The notes under the pieces are model-generated. The model worked only from the letters and a program-made list of their open reading frames with translations, had not been told where the DNA came from and did no database searches. This document shows, one piece after another, positions 9,653-17,253 of a stretch of DNA of 64,000 bases (position 1 is the first letter of the stretch; the number at the start of each line of letters is the position of its first letter). A program made the position numbers and the translations under genes. Location: contig NZ_OZ221287.1 of the NCBI RefSeq assembly GCF_965118125.1, positions 3,596,001 to 3,660,000 on the forward strand. The letters are read 5' to 3'. Source of the DNA: Pararobbsia alpina_A. GTDB taxonomy: Bacteria > Pseudomonadota > Gammaproteobacteria > Burkholderiales > Burkholderiaceae.

Positions 9653-10090
9653 TCAAACCGGCGTCTTACGGAAGGAAATCGCAAAGCGGTTCCAGGTGTT
9701 GATCGCCGCAACGAGCAACGTCAGGTCGACAATCTCCTCGTCGTTGAAATGTGGCTTGACCGCTACCCAAACCGCGTCAGGTACGTGATCGTACGACACG
9801 AGCGTGACGGCTTCCGTCCATTCCAGCGCGGCACGCTCGCGCTCCGTGAAGAATGGAGTTTCTCGCCAGACGACCACGGTCGCCAATCGGCGATCGGTTT
9901 CACCGGCGTTGCGTGCATCGTTCGCGTGCATGTCGACGCAGAAGGCACATCCGTTGATCTGTGACGCACGCAGGCGCACGAGTTCTCTAAGAGACTTTTC
10001 AAGCGATGACTTGCCGATCTGCTCTTCAAGCGCGAGCAAGGCTTTGATTGCATTCGGGCTGGCTTCAGCGAAATTGAGGCGCTGGTTCAT
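9653..10090 (-). CDS. AhpD/carboxymuconolactone decarboxylase-like protein
   Basis: A 145-residue all-helical protein of the AhpD-like superfamily. The signature CAFCVDMH (redox CxxC followed by H) sits near residue 55, preceded by ELVRLRASQINGCAFC. Members act as alkylhydroperoxidases or as uncharacterised redox proteins. I placed the start at the ATG at 10090, where AGGA lies six to seven bases upstream and the family N-terminus begins (MNQRLNFAEASP); the frame is open further upstream without a ribosome binding site. It lies 216 bases downstream of the hydroxylaminobenzoate lyase-like gene on the same strand. Confidence 0.9.
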   Translation of the reverse strand: MNQRLNFAEASPNAIKALLALEEQIGKSSLEKSLRELVRLRASQINGCAFCVDMHANDARNAGETDRRLATVVVWRETPFFTERERAALEWTEAVTLVSYDHVPDAVWVAVKPHFNDEEIVDLTLLVAAINTWNRFAISFRKTPV

Positions 10091-10306
10091 GTTGGTTCCT
10101 AGGGATGGTTTAGAGTAAAGCGCGACTGCGTCACCCGGACGAGTTGCGATGGGGTGCCATGCGGAGCACTCTCGTGCAATTGGTGCAAGCCGTCGTTGCA
10201 CACACCAATTCGCGAGATCCGTGTCGAGTCGCGTGAGGAATACTGCCTGCCGACTCAGAAGACCAGTCCGGATCCCGCCCGGCCACGTCGCTTCGCTTGG
10301 CGTGTT

Positions 10307-10864
10307 TCAATCCTGCGGCTTGACGTCGAACGCAATCCGCCCAGCAGGCAGAAAAGTTAGGGAGATCACGGCGCCACCCTTCACTTCCGGAAAGTGGTGG
10401 CTGCCCGGCGCGGGAGCGGTCCAGCCGCCATAGCACCAGCCGTTCGGACCTGCGAGCGCGGCGCCTTCATTGAGCGGCACAACCAAATTAATCTCGCCAT
10501 ATGGGTGCAAGTGATAGCCCGCGCGAATGCTGCTCTCAGGGTTGTCCTGGGCGTTGTCGGTGCTGTCCAGCAGCACCGCTGTGACGCTGAAAAAATACGT
10601 CTCCGCGACGGGGGCACCGACTTGTGAGCGCCGATAGCGCGGCCCGGCAATTTCAGTGTCGGCCGCCCAGCCTTCCTGCACGCCCACGGTGGCCAAACGT
10701 GCCAACCCCTTGTACAGCTCGCTTCCAACACCGTATTTTTTATTGAGCCATTGCTCGACCGCATTGCCCGGGGTCATGTCTTTGACCTCTTGCAGCAAAG
10801 GGATAAGACAAGCGACAAGTTCGTTTTTGTGACTTGCGAATTGAATCTGAGACATATCTGACAT
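10307..10864 (-). CDS. 4-hydroxylaminobenzoate lyase-like protein (DUF4863)
   Basis: A 185-residue protein that I recognise as the DUF4863 family, which includes the PnbB-type p-hydroxylaminobenzoate lyase converting 4-hydroxylaminobenzoate to protocatechuate and ammonia. The second half is cupin-like, with GYHLHPYGEINLVVPL giving metal-ligand candidates and GGWTAPAPGSHHFPEVKGG following. The start at 10864 has AGG only four bases away; the ATG at 10855 is an alternative. No nitroreductase gene for the preceding step is in the window. It sits between an AhpD-like gene and a broken SDR gene, all leftward. The family call is fairly secure, the substrate is not. Confidence 0.72.
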   Translation of the reverse strand: MSDMSQIQFASHKNELVACLIPLLQEVKDMTPGNAVEQWLNKKYGVGSELYKGLARLATVGVQEGWAADTEIAGPRYRRSQVGAPVAETYFFSVTAVLLDSTDNAQDNPESSIRAGYHLHPYGEINLVVPLNEGAALAGPNGWCYGGWTAPAPGSHHFPEVKGGAVISLTFLPAGRIAFDVKPQD

Positions 10865-10953
10865 AGCACCTGTGAACAATGGCGAGGCCGATGGTATGAC
10901 GCGTAAAGCACCCTCTGGATCGACGACGGATGGAAGCAGATTGATCGCCTTGG

Positions 10954-11541
10954 TTAGTCGAGCCCACCGCTCACTGGAACGTAGTGACCGGTGGTGAAGC
11001 CCGCACCCAGGCTAGCCAGAAATGCCACCGTTTGGGCTACGTCAGTGGCTCGTGCAGGGCGTTTCATCGGTATCGCCGCGGCGATCGCCTGCAGGCGTTG
11101 GGGTGGGATCAACCTATCCGCAGTGCCGCCCTCCACCGTAGTAGGTGCGACGAGATTGGCGGTGATTCCATGCGGTGCTAGCTCCAGCGCGATGTATCGT
11201 ACGAACTGGTCCAAGGCCGCCTTGGCGGTCCCCAGCGCAATCATCCCCTCACGCGCGCGACGCGACGCGACGGTAACGCACTCATATAGATCAATCGCTC
11301 GTGGCCACGAGAGATCATCCCCGGCACCACTGCCTTCGTTATCAGGAATGCGGCACGCAGTTCGGTGTCCAGCTTGCCCCCGAGTTGCTCCCAGCTCAGG
11401 TTGGCAAACGAGCTGATGGCATACGGCGTCAGCGGCGCTGTCGCGGTGGTTGACGACGACCCGGTGCCCTTGTGCCGCCAGAGTCAGCGCAATGGCCGCG
11501 CCGATGCCACGGCCGGCTCCGGTAATCAGTGCGATTATCAT
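10954..11541 (-). pseudogene. Broken short-chain dehydrogenase/reductase gene
   Basis: The start (ALITGAGRGIGAAIAL, the Rossmann glycine motif) and the end (GTAKAALDQFVRYIALELAPHGITANLVAPTT) are clear SDR sequence in one frame. Between them the frame is wrong: the neighbouring frame reads YAISSFANLSWEQLGGKLDT then LRAAFLITKAVVPGMISRGH and LIYMSALPSRR, normal SDR sequence. The DxxD/NNA region of about 50 residues is missing altogether. So there are two frameshifts and a deletion, and the serine of the active site is lost from the frame. It was probably controlled by the divergent AraC regulator. Confidence 0.85.
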
Positions 11542-11835
11542 GAGGACACCTCCAGGTTCTTGCGATAGCTGCTGCTCTTTGCCGCATGAGCGATCGGATC
11601 TACGTGGAGAAGGCGTTCCACATGGGTCAATTCAATTGAGCACATCAGCGACGTAACTCCTTTGTCGGGCTAGGAACGAGGCACGCCCGCGTGTTCCTAC
11701 GGCGAGAAACACCAGGTGTTGCGTCGTGGACCCGGAATGGCCTCTTGGTCTGCGTGAGTGAAGATTCTTGCTCAGATAACGCGTTCGATCCATAATCAAT
11801 TAACCATTTTTTCTATCGAATCGTACAAATCTCTG

Positions 11836-12759
11836 ATGGACCCACTCTCCGACGTGTTTTCGCTGCTGAAGGTCAAAAGCGTGCTTTCGGCGCGCTTTGA
11901 AGCGGCCGAACCTTGGGCCTTGAGATTTTCTGCCTATCGCCATATCAAATTCGTAGGAGTGCTAAAGGGTGATCGATGGGTGTGGATCGAAGGTGTCACC
12001 GCCCCCGCGAAGTTGAGCGCGGGGGACTTTTGCCTACTCACTGACGGCTTACCCTACTGTTTCGCCAGTGATCCTGGCGTGGAACCGCACGACGGGGAGA
12101 AAGTGCTTTCCGACAAGATTGGGGCGGACAGAATTGTTCGCCATGGACAGGGAGAGATGCGTGCGATCAGCGTCGGAGGTCTGTTTGAATTCGACGGTGA
12201 CATGAGCGGGTTGATGCTCAATATGCTGCCCCCGCTTGTTCTCGTTTCCGCGAATTCTCCGGATGCCAGATCGTTGAGTGCGGCGCTCGAATTGATCAGG
12301 GCGGAGACAGAGTTCGTTCGCCCCGGAGCGGCCGCGATTGCAAGCAGCGTCGCGAATATCGTGCTGGTAAATATCCTGCGGGCCCATCTCGCCGCAAACC
12401 CTAGATCAGCAGGCTGGCTTGGCGCGTTGGCAGATCCAAGGATCGGCGCCGCGCTCAGGATGGTGCATGAAGAAATAGCGCGCCGCTGGAAAGTGGAGGA
12501 ACTCGCGTTGAAGGTCGGCATGTCACGCACCGCGTTCATTGACCGTTTCAAGGATCTTGTGGGCTTGCCTCCGTTGGAGTACCTGATCCGCTGGCGCATG
12601 ACGATTGCGCGAGATGCCTTGAAGACGGGTAACGACAGTCTTTCGAGCATCGCAGCAGCAGTGGGCTACGCTTCCGAAACGACGTTTAGTTCGACTTTTA
12701 AAAGGATGTTTGGTCAGAGTCCCAGCCGGTACCGCTCGGAGGCACGAAGCAGGGTTTGA
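11836..12759 (+). CDS. AraC-family transcriptional regulator with cupin_6 domain
   Basis: A 307-residue regulator. The N-terminal 180 residues are a cupin-type sensor (LSAGDFCLLTDGLPYCF) typical of the AraC_binding/cupin_6 group. The C-terminal 100 residues hold two helix-turn-helix motifs (EELALKVGMSRTAFIDRFKD and ISSIAAAVGYASETTFSSTF-like) and end SPSRYRSEAR. I start it at 11836 (MDPLSDVFSLLK), the normal beginning for this group, although no strong ribosome binding site is seen; the frame is open from 11758. It is divergent from the broken SDR gene, its likely former target. Confidence 0.9.
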   Translation: MDPLSDVFSLLKVKSVLSARFEAAEPWALRFSAYRHIKFVGVLKGDRWVWIEGVTAPAKLSAGDFCLLTDGLPYCFASDPGVEPHDGEKVLSDKIGADRIVRHGQGEMRAISVGGLFEFDGDMSGLMLNMLPPLVLVSANSPDARSLSAALELIRAETEFVRPGAAAIASSVANIVLVNILRAHLAANPRSAGWLGALADPRIGAALRMVHEEIARRWKVEELALKVGMSRTAFIDRFKDLVGLPPLEYLIRWRMTIARDALKTGNDSLSSIAAAVGYASETTFSSTFKRMFGQSPSRYRSEARSRV

Positions 12760-12910
12760 TTGCGATGGACGCGAGCGCCGATAGCCACCTCGACTGAATC
12801 CTCTCGGTGAGTCTTCGCCGCGCTAGTCAACGAATCGTTGGTCGCCGGGAGCAAGTAACCGGTTTGCGGCATTCAGGGCTGTTTACAGGGAAGATGTAGA
12901 GGGCGCAAAT

Positions 12911-13023
12911 GGGTCGGGCTGAGTCCATCCGCGCTTCGAACTTATCGCCGCAAAGCGGTCATCGGTATTTTGCTTCCTTATAGCGGCCAATCGCCAACGC
13001 GTACTTCCGACCCAATTCGGACT
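12911..13023 (+). repeat. Dispersed intergenic repeat, unit A
   Basis: Begins GGGTCGGGCTG, contains CGCCGCAAAGCGGTC and ends ACTTCCGACCCAATTCGGAC. It follows the same order as 9330-9440 but stops where unit B would start. Confidence 0.65.
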
Positions 13024-13599
13024 GTTGATGCGTTCGCGTCAATGTCCGCTACACATTCAGATGCTGCCGCTCGTTACCGGCTGCTCTGACTATCGACCAC
13101 TCTCCCGATCCGCTCGTAGCTTCAACGGCACACCGTGGCGTGCGCTCAGCTGCCACAACGATCTTCGCAAGATTTTGACCGTGCGCGTTTACGAGGTCGC
13201 ATCCGAGACGCCGTTGAGCCTGGCCACTACGTTATCGGCGCGGTTACACAATAAGGTGTGGCTTAAACGGGGAGATCAGCAAACGCTTCACAACGGGATT
13301 GAGAATGCACGAAGCAATAGGTTCGGCACCTACGGCCGACGCGACTTCGCGCAGAGATACGCAGAGGTCGTGCCGACGGCGTGACCGCGTCCACAAACAA
13401 TGGACTCTTCTAGAGTCGGATACGCGTTGCGTGCATAAAGTCGCGGAAGATTAGGCGTCGTTTGATATCCGCAAAGAAAGGCGTCGACCATGCCCGCCGT
13501 AGGGCAGTGGCGATGGTTTGCCGACTCTACACGCAGTAGAGCAGAAGCGACGCCGCGGAAGAATAAGTGCATAAAAATCGCACGCGCGATAAATCATTC
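13024..13599. other. Stretch without a supportable gene
   Basis: Open frames here (both strands) show no family resemblance and no ribosome binding sites. Base composition is that of ordinary high-GC DNA until about 13,570, where it turns abruptly A+T-rich. Confidence 0.5.
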
Positions 13600-13900
13600 A
13601 TTCTCCATGTCATTTAAAATCACATATTAAATAGCCTTACTTAAGGTGGTATGCCATTTGAATTTGGTATTCAACATTACATTTATTCAGTAATATTAAT
13701 CACTTGACGCCGCAATGGAGATTATTCAACAATATTCCTGCGACGAATTGATATCTTGACGCCGCGCGCGCCGCAAAATAATTTTGTAGCCTGCCAAAGT
13801 AAATCAGCACACCAGTTTCATTGAATTTTTTTGAAAGCAAAAAATGTCTTTTTGAAAGAAAACGTGTCTATTACGGTGTTCCGGAGTGATTTGTTGGGCT
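13600..13900 (+). promoter_or_regulatory. A+T-rich upstream region with two promoter-like boxes
   Basis: About 300 bases rich in A and T in otherwise GC-rich surroundings, upstream of the JmjC cluster. The string CTTGACGCCGC occurs twice, giving TTGACG -35 boxes at 13704-13709 and 13756-13761. After the second, 17 bases separate it from TAATTT (13779-13784); after the first, AACAAT lies 18 bases on. These are promoter-like on paper only. Such islands of A+T in this genus are often bound by H-NS. Confidence 0.45.
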
Positions 13901-14236
13901 GCAATGTCTTCAGCGTTTGAAGGTGTCGGTGCGCCCCTCAAACAAGTCTGTGCTTTTGGCGCCCAATGAGTATCTTGCTTTCTAACAGTGACCTTCTTTC
14001 AATATTCGAATGTGTACTGCGATAACCCTCGTTACATGCACTCGTCGCATGTAACACCCCAATCTCCCGATGATGAGCGCGTTCCATCGCGGGGGTACAG
14101 AGGGGTGAACGCGGCCCCTGAAGCTCTTCCACCCGGAACCACGATGGTCCAGCACCTGAGTGGCGGAAGGGCGGGAGGGGCCGCGAGCATCTCTTATACC
14201 GCCTCTCACGAGGCATCTTAACTTCAAATCCACATC

Positions 14237-14320
14237 ATGAAACTGAAGATCAAAGACATCAAGATTGTGCGCTTCAAGGGTGGTTTGTTTATTGACCTCC
14301 AAGGCAAGCTATTCGGGTAA
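14237..14320 (+). CDS. Possible 27-residue basic peptide, candidate precursor of the JmjC cluster
   Basis: An ATG-to-TAA frame of 27 codons: lysine-rich N-terminus (MKLKIKDIKIVRFK) then a short C-terminal part with GGLFIDLQGKLFG. Seven lysines or arginines and two aspartates make it strongly basic. It is followed after 31 bases by a perfect hairpin and then by the first JmjC oxygenase gene. No good ribosome binding site precedes it, which is the main doubt. A second small frame, in the same reading frame, ends at 14221 (its last ATG is 14144, with GGAGG-free context), so the true precursor could be that one or neither. I call it because of composition and position, not homology. Confidence 0.35.
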   Translation: MKLKIKDIKIVRFKGGLFIDLQGKLFG

Positions 14321-14351
14321 CTGGCAGGCATGTCTGAGTAACCGCTAGTCA

Positions 14352-14386
14352 GAGCCGGGCAGTTCGAAAACTGCCCGGCTCCTTTC
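14352..14386 (+). terminator. Perfect hairpin between the peptide frame and the oxygenase operon
   Basis: Arms GAGCCGGGCAG and CTGCCCGGCTC, 11 base pairs, around an 8-base loop (TTCGAAAA), followed by CTTTCAT. The T-run is short, so it may be a partial terminator that lets some transcription continue into the downstream genes, or a 3' stabiliser for an abundant short transcript. Confidence 0.75.
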
Positions 14387-14402
14387 ATATTCGGAGAAGG
14401 TG

Positions 14403-15611
14403 ATGTTCTTTGACACCGTTTTGTCGGATATTAGCCGCGAGGTATTTATTCGCGACACTCTGGGAAAGAGGCACCAACACTATAAGAACTCGCACAGTCT
14501 CCATCAGCGTGTATCTGTTGAGGACATCGATGATCTCTTGACCGCATGGAACGGGCAACTAGAGACGTTCGTTGTCGTATCGATGAACGGCAATGTCGTG
14601 CATTTCCCACGAAGTGAGTCCCATCAGATCAACCAGAAATCGCAGATTGAGCAACTCTACCGACAGGGTGCCACGCTCACCATCGATGGTTTTCATACCA
14701 GGCATCCCCTCTTCTCACAGCTTTGTCGTGACCTAGAGAATCAGCTTGGCGGATCGACCACGACCAAAGCATTTATCACGCCTCCGGGGCGCCCAGGCTA
14801 CAACGTCCATTTTGACGCGCTCGATACGTTTGTCCTGCAATTGGACGGGAGCAAGCACTGGAAGGTCTTCCCGCAGTTCGTCTCGATGCCCACCGCGACA
14901 CAGGCTCGCGAACTCGATGACGAAGAGGCTGGTGAGCCGCTCGCTGAATACTTGATGCAGCCTGGCGACCTGCTCTACATGCCTGCCGGCTACCCGCATT
15001 GCGCTCGCTGCACAGACGAACATTCGACCCACATCACGATCGGGTTTGCGCCATGGCGCGTAAACCATATCGCTGAGTTCATCCTCAATACCTTGCTAGC
15101 GCCAACCAGCGAAGCAATGCGACATCATGTCCTGGCGCCGGAAATCGACGACAACGCCGAAGCAAAGTTGAAGGTCGGCCTCATGGATATCGCCTCCGCC
15201 CTAGAGAGCATCGACCCTAAAGTGGGCTTGCATGCATTTCAGAGTGCTGCACGCGGAATCATGCCGCGGATACGCGACTACGGAATTAAGAGCGCCTCAA
15301 TGCAACCGCTGCTGACTGAACGTTCAACGTTCACATTCAATGCATTCAGTTTGCACCGGCTAGAAGTTGATCCGGAGGCTGAAATCGCATACGTGCGCCT
15401 TGGTTGCTCAGTACCTCCCCGACTGGACACACTGGTCCAGCCGCCGCACATCGAGCTACCAGCATATGCCGCTTCGGATCTTGACTGGATCTTCAAAAGC
15501 CGTGTGCCCTTCTCAGCATCGGATGTGCGGGGTGACTTGGATCTGGAGAGTCGACTCGTCCTCATCAATGAACTGATCACACACGGCGTTGTCGATGTGG
15601 TTGCCGCATGA
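14403..15611 (+). CDS. JmjC/cupin-4 family 2-oxoglutarate oxygenase (first of three)
   Basis: A 402-residue member of the JmjC-like cupin-4 (ROXY) superfamily, enzymes that hydroxylate protein or peptide side chains with Fe(II), oxygen and 2-oxoglutarate. The iron triad is visible: His136 and Asp138 in NVHFDALDTFVLQLDGSKHW and His199 in MPAGYPHCA. The lysine of GSKHW is typical. The C-terminal 150 residues look like the helical/winged-helix extension of this group. GGAGAAGG precedes the ATG at 14403 by six bases (a GTG at 14400 is in frame). Its stop overlaps the next start as ATGA, so four genes are probably translated together. Its substrate may be the peptide encoded upstream. Confidence 0.9.
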   Translation: MFFDTVLSDISREVFIRDTLGKRHQHYKNSHSLHQRVSVEDIDDLLTAWNGQLETFVVVSMNGNVVHFPRSESHQINQKSQIEQLYRQGATLTIDGFHTRHPLFSQLCRDLENQLGGSTTTKAFITPPGRPGYNVHFDALDTFVLQLDGSKHWKVFPQFVSMPTATQARELDDEEAGEPLAEYLMQPGDLLYMPAGYPHCARCTDEHSTHITIGFAPWRVNHIAEFILNTLLAPTSEAMRHHVLAPEIDDNAEAKLKVGLMDIASALESIDPKVGLHAFQSAARGIMPRIRDYGIKSASMQPLLTERSTFTFNAFSLHRLEVDPEAEIAYVRLGCSVPPRLDTLVQPPHIELPAYAASDLDWIFKSRVPFSASDVRGDLDLESRLVLINELITHGVVDVVAA

Positions 15612-16081
15612 ACTCTCAATTTTGCGCTATGACTTCGAGTCCTCACGTTGTAGATAGGCAAGGCGAGTACAACGCGCCATGCGTTGATCTTCTTAAAAGA
15701 ATATTGCTCAACAACATCTACGGGACCGATGTCGAGATCACGCCGTTAGACTTCCAATCGTGCGAAGCCATCATTGAAACGCTTCGGCATTCGAAGCTAT
15801 GGGTTCTCGAACGCTACAAGTCGTTGGCCATCGAATCTCTTGCTGAGACCTTCGAATACACAAAGAAGCCCAACGCGCTTCACAGCCACGCCCGCCAGCC
15901 GCGACTTGACAACATCGACGCGTGCACACGCAACTTTCTGGAAAGCGACGTTTCAGGTGACTTCGTCGATATCGATACTTTGTGGGGCAGAAAAGCCAAT
16001 TTAATGCGCGGCATCCTTCATGCAGCTCACGAAACGAAGCGCGCGGTGATCGTGTTTTGGAAAAAGGCGTCGACACAATGA
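15608..16081 (+). CDS. Short TylF/macrocin O-methyltransferase-like protein, N-terminal part only
   Basis: A 157-residue protein resembling the first 150 or so residues of the roughly 250-residue TylF/MycF methyltransferases: VDLLKRILLNNIYG, SHARQPRLDNIDACTRNFLE and FVDIDTLWGRKANLMRGIL. In the family the last block reads like IETGVWRGGA and binds S-adenosylmethionine; here the glycine-rich core is altered (DTLWGRKA). The protein ends where the family normally continues (VIVFWKKAS in place of VWVADSFEGL). Yet its start and stop both overlap neighbouring genes as ATGA, so the short form looks selected rather than broken. Methyltransferase activity is doubtful; a binding or partner role is possible. 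Confidence 0.72.
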   Translation: MNSQFCAMTSSPHVVDRQGEYNAPCVDLLKRILLNNIYGTDVEITPLDFQSCEAIIETLRHSKLWVLERYKSLAIESLAETFEYTKKPNALHSHARQPRLDNIDACTRNFLESDVSGDFVDIDTLWGRKANLMRGILHAAHETKRAVIVFWKKASTQ

Positions 16082-17253
16082 GCGGAACCGGATTTCGAAC
16101 AGCCATAGACCCGCTCAAACCGGCTCTCGATTTAATTCACGCTCGATCAACGCAAGTATTGCCACTGTCGATCGAGCAATATGGTTTGCACGAGAAACAC
16201 GTTCTTGACCGTATCGCTGCTTTCGCCGCTTCGTCATGGAGTAAGGTGCGAGCATACAACTCCCACGGCTCTATCGAACTCCCGACGATCGAAGCGAAGA
16301 CCATCGACCAACTGTTCGAGTTCTCGAAAGCAAACCGATATACGTTCAATATTGAGTACATCGAGTCGCACATCCCCGAAGCAAGTGCCTTGGCGATCGA
16401 TCTGGCGGCATTCTTCGGCGGGACCGTTGCTGTGCATGCTTTCGTCTCCGGAGCTGGCATACCTTCCACGCCCATCCACTATGACTACACCCATGCTTTC
16501 ACGTTCCAACTCATGGGCTCGAAGCGATGGCAGTGTTATCGATACCTTGAACAGCCCACTTTCGAGGCCCAGGGTTATGTTGTTAAGCCAGATCTTGTAG
16601 GTCCGATGACTATCGATCACGTACTGCATGCGGGTGAGACGTTGTTCGTGCCCCAAGGAGAACTGCACCGTGTCAGCGCCATGCCAGATTCCAACTCGAT
16701 TCATCTGGCTGTGAGTGTCAAACATCTCGGCTGCTACCGGTTCATTGCACCGTTTCTCGACCCGGACATGGACGATCCAGCTTGGGCGGGAACGCGGTTC
16801 GAAGACCATGTTCAATGGTTGACCGACGGGATCAACAAGTTTCCCGAGCGATCGAGCAAAGATGAGGCACTGGCTAAGGCACGCATCGCGGTCTGGCAAA
16901 TGATGTACGAACAGCATCATCGCGTGCAGTGCCCCCCGCCTGAGGCCCCACAACAAGCGGCGCAAACCGAATGGCGGCGCACAAACGGCCGGCCGCTGAT
17001 GGTGCATCGGTCAGCGGAGCATATTGTGGTGGAGTTTATCGATCCTTCCGGGGAGATAGTAGGAAATCGCGCCTACGGTTTTAGCCCGTCCCGCGTGGAG
17101 CTACCGGTCGAGGCGGAAGAGTTTGTCGCGATGCTAGAGCACGGTGAACTGGACGTTGCTCGCCTTCGGGAAACATTTGACCCCGAGACGACTGAAAACC
17201 TTCTCCAGCTTGCACAGGATCTGCAGCTATTTCATCGCGTCGCGATCGGCTAG
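16078..17253 (+). CDS. JmjC/cupin-4 family oxygenase (second of three)
   Basis: A 391-residue JmjC-like oxygenase. His134 and Asp136 lie in IHYDYTHAFTFQLMGSKRW and His197 in VPQGELHRVSA, completing the iron triad. The N-terminal region (residues 1-90) and C-terminal extension (about 290-391, with VVEFIDPSGEIVGNRAYGF) differ from the other two enzymes of the cluster, suggesting a different target site rather than simple duplication. Start at 16078, where ATGA overlaps the stop of the TylF-like gene; a longer frame upstream lies entirely inside that gene. The MFS transporter gene begins on the very next base after its stop. Confidence 0.88.
   Translation: MSGTGFRTAIDPLKPALDLIHARSTQVLPLSIEQYGLHEKHVLDRIAAFAASSWSKVRAYNSHGSIELPTIEAKTIDQLFEFSKANRYTFNIEYIESHIPEASALAIDLAAFFGGTVAVHAFVSGAGIPSTPIHYDYTHAFTFQLMGSKRWQCYRYLEQPTFEAQGYVVKPDLVGPMTIDHVLHAGETLFVPQGELHRVSAMPDSNSIHLAVSVKHLGCYRFIAPFLDPDMDDPAWAGTRFEDHVQWLTDGINKFPERSSKDEALAKARIAVWQMMYEQHHRVQCPPPEAPQQAAQTEWRRTNGRPLMVHRSAEHIVVEFIDPSGEIVGNRAYGFSPSRVELPVEAEEFVAMLEHGELDVARLRETFDPETTENLLQLAQDLQLFHRVAIG

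Noticed and set aside
13988..14221. A 77-codon frame ending just before the candidate peptide
   Set aside because: No good start site for its long form. The shorter forms (from 14105 or 14144) remain possible, but nothing singles them out.
13938..14302. Reverse-strand frames across the candidate peptide
   Set aside because: They read through the peptide and leader without ribosome binding sites or plausible protein composition.
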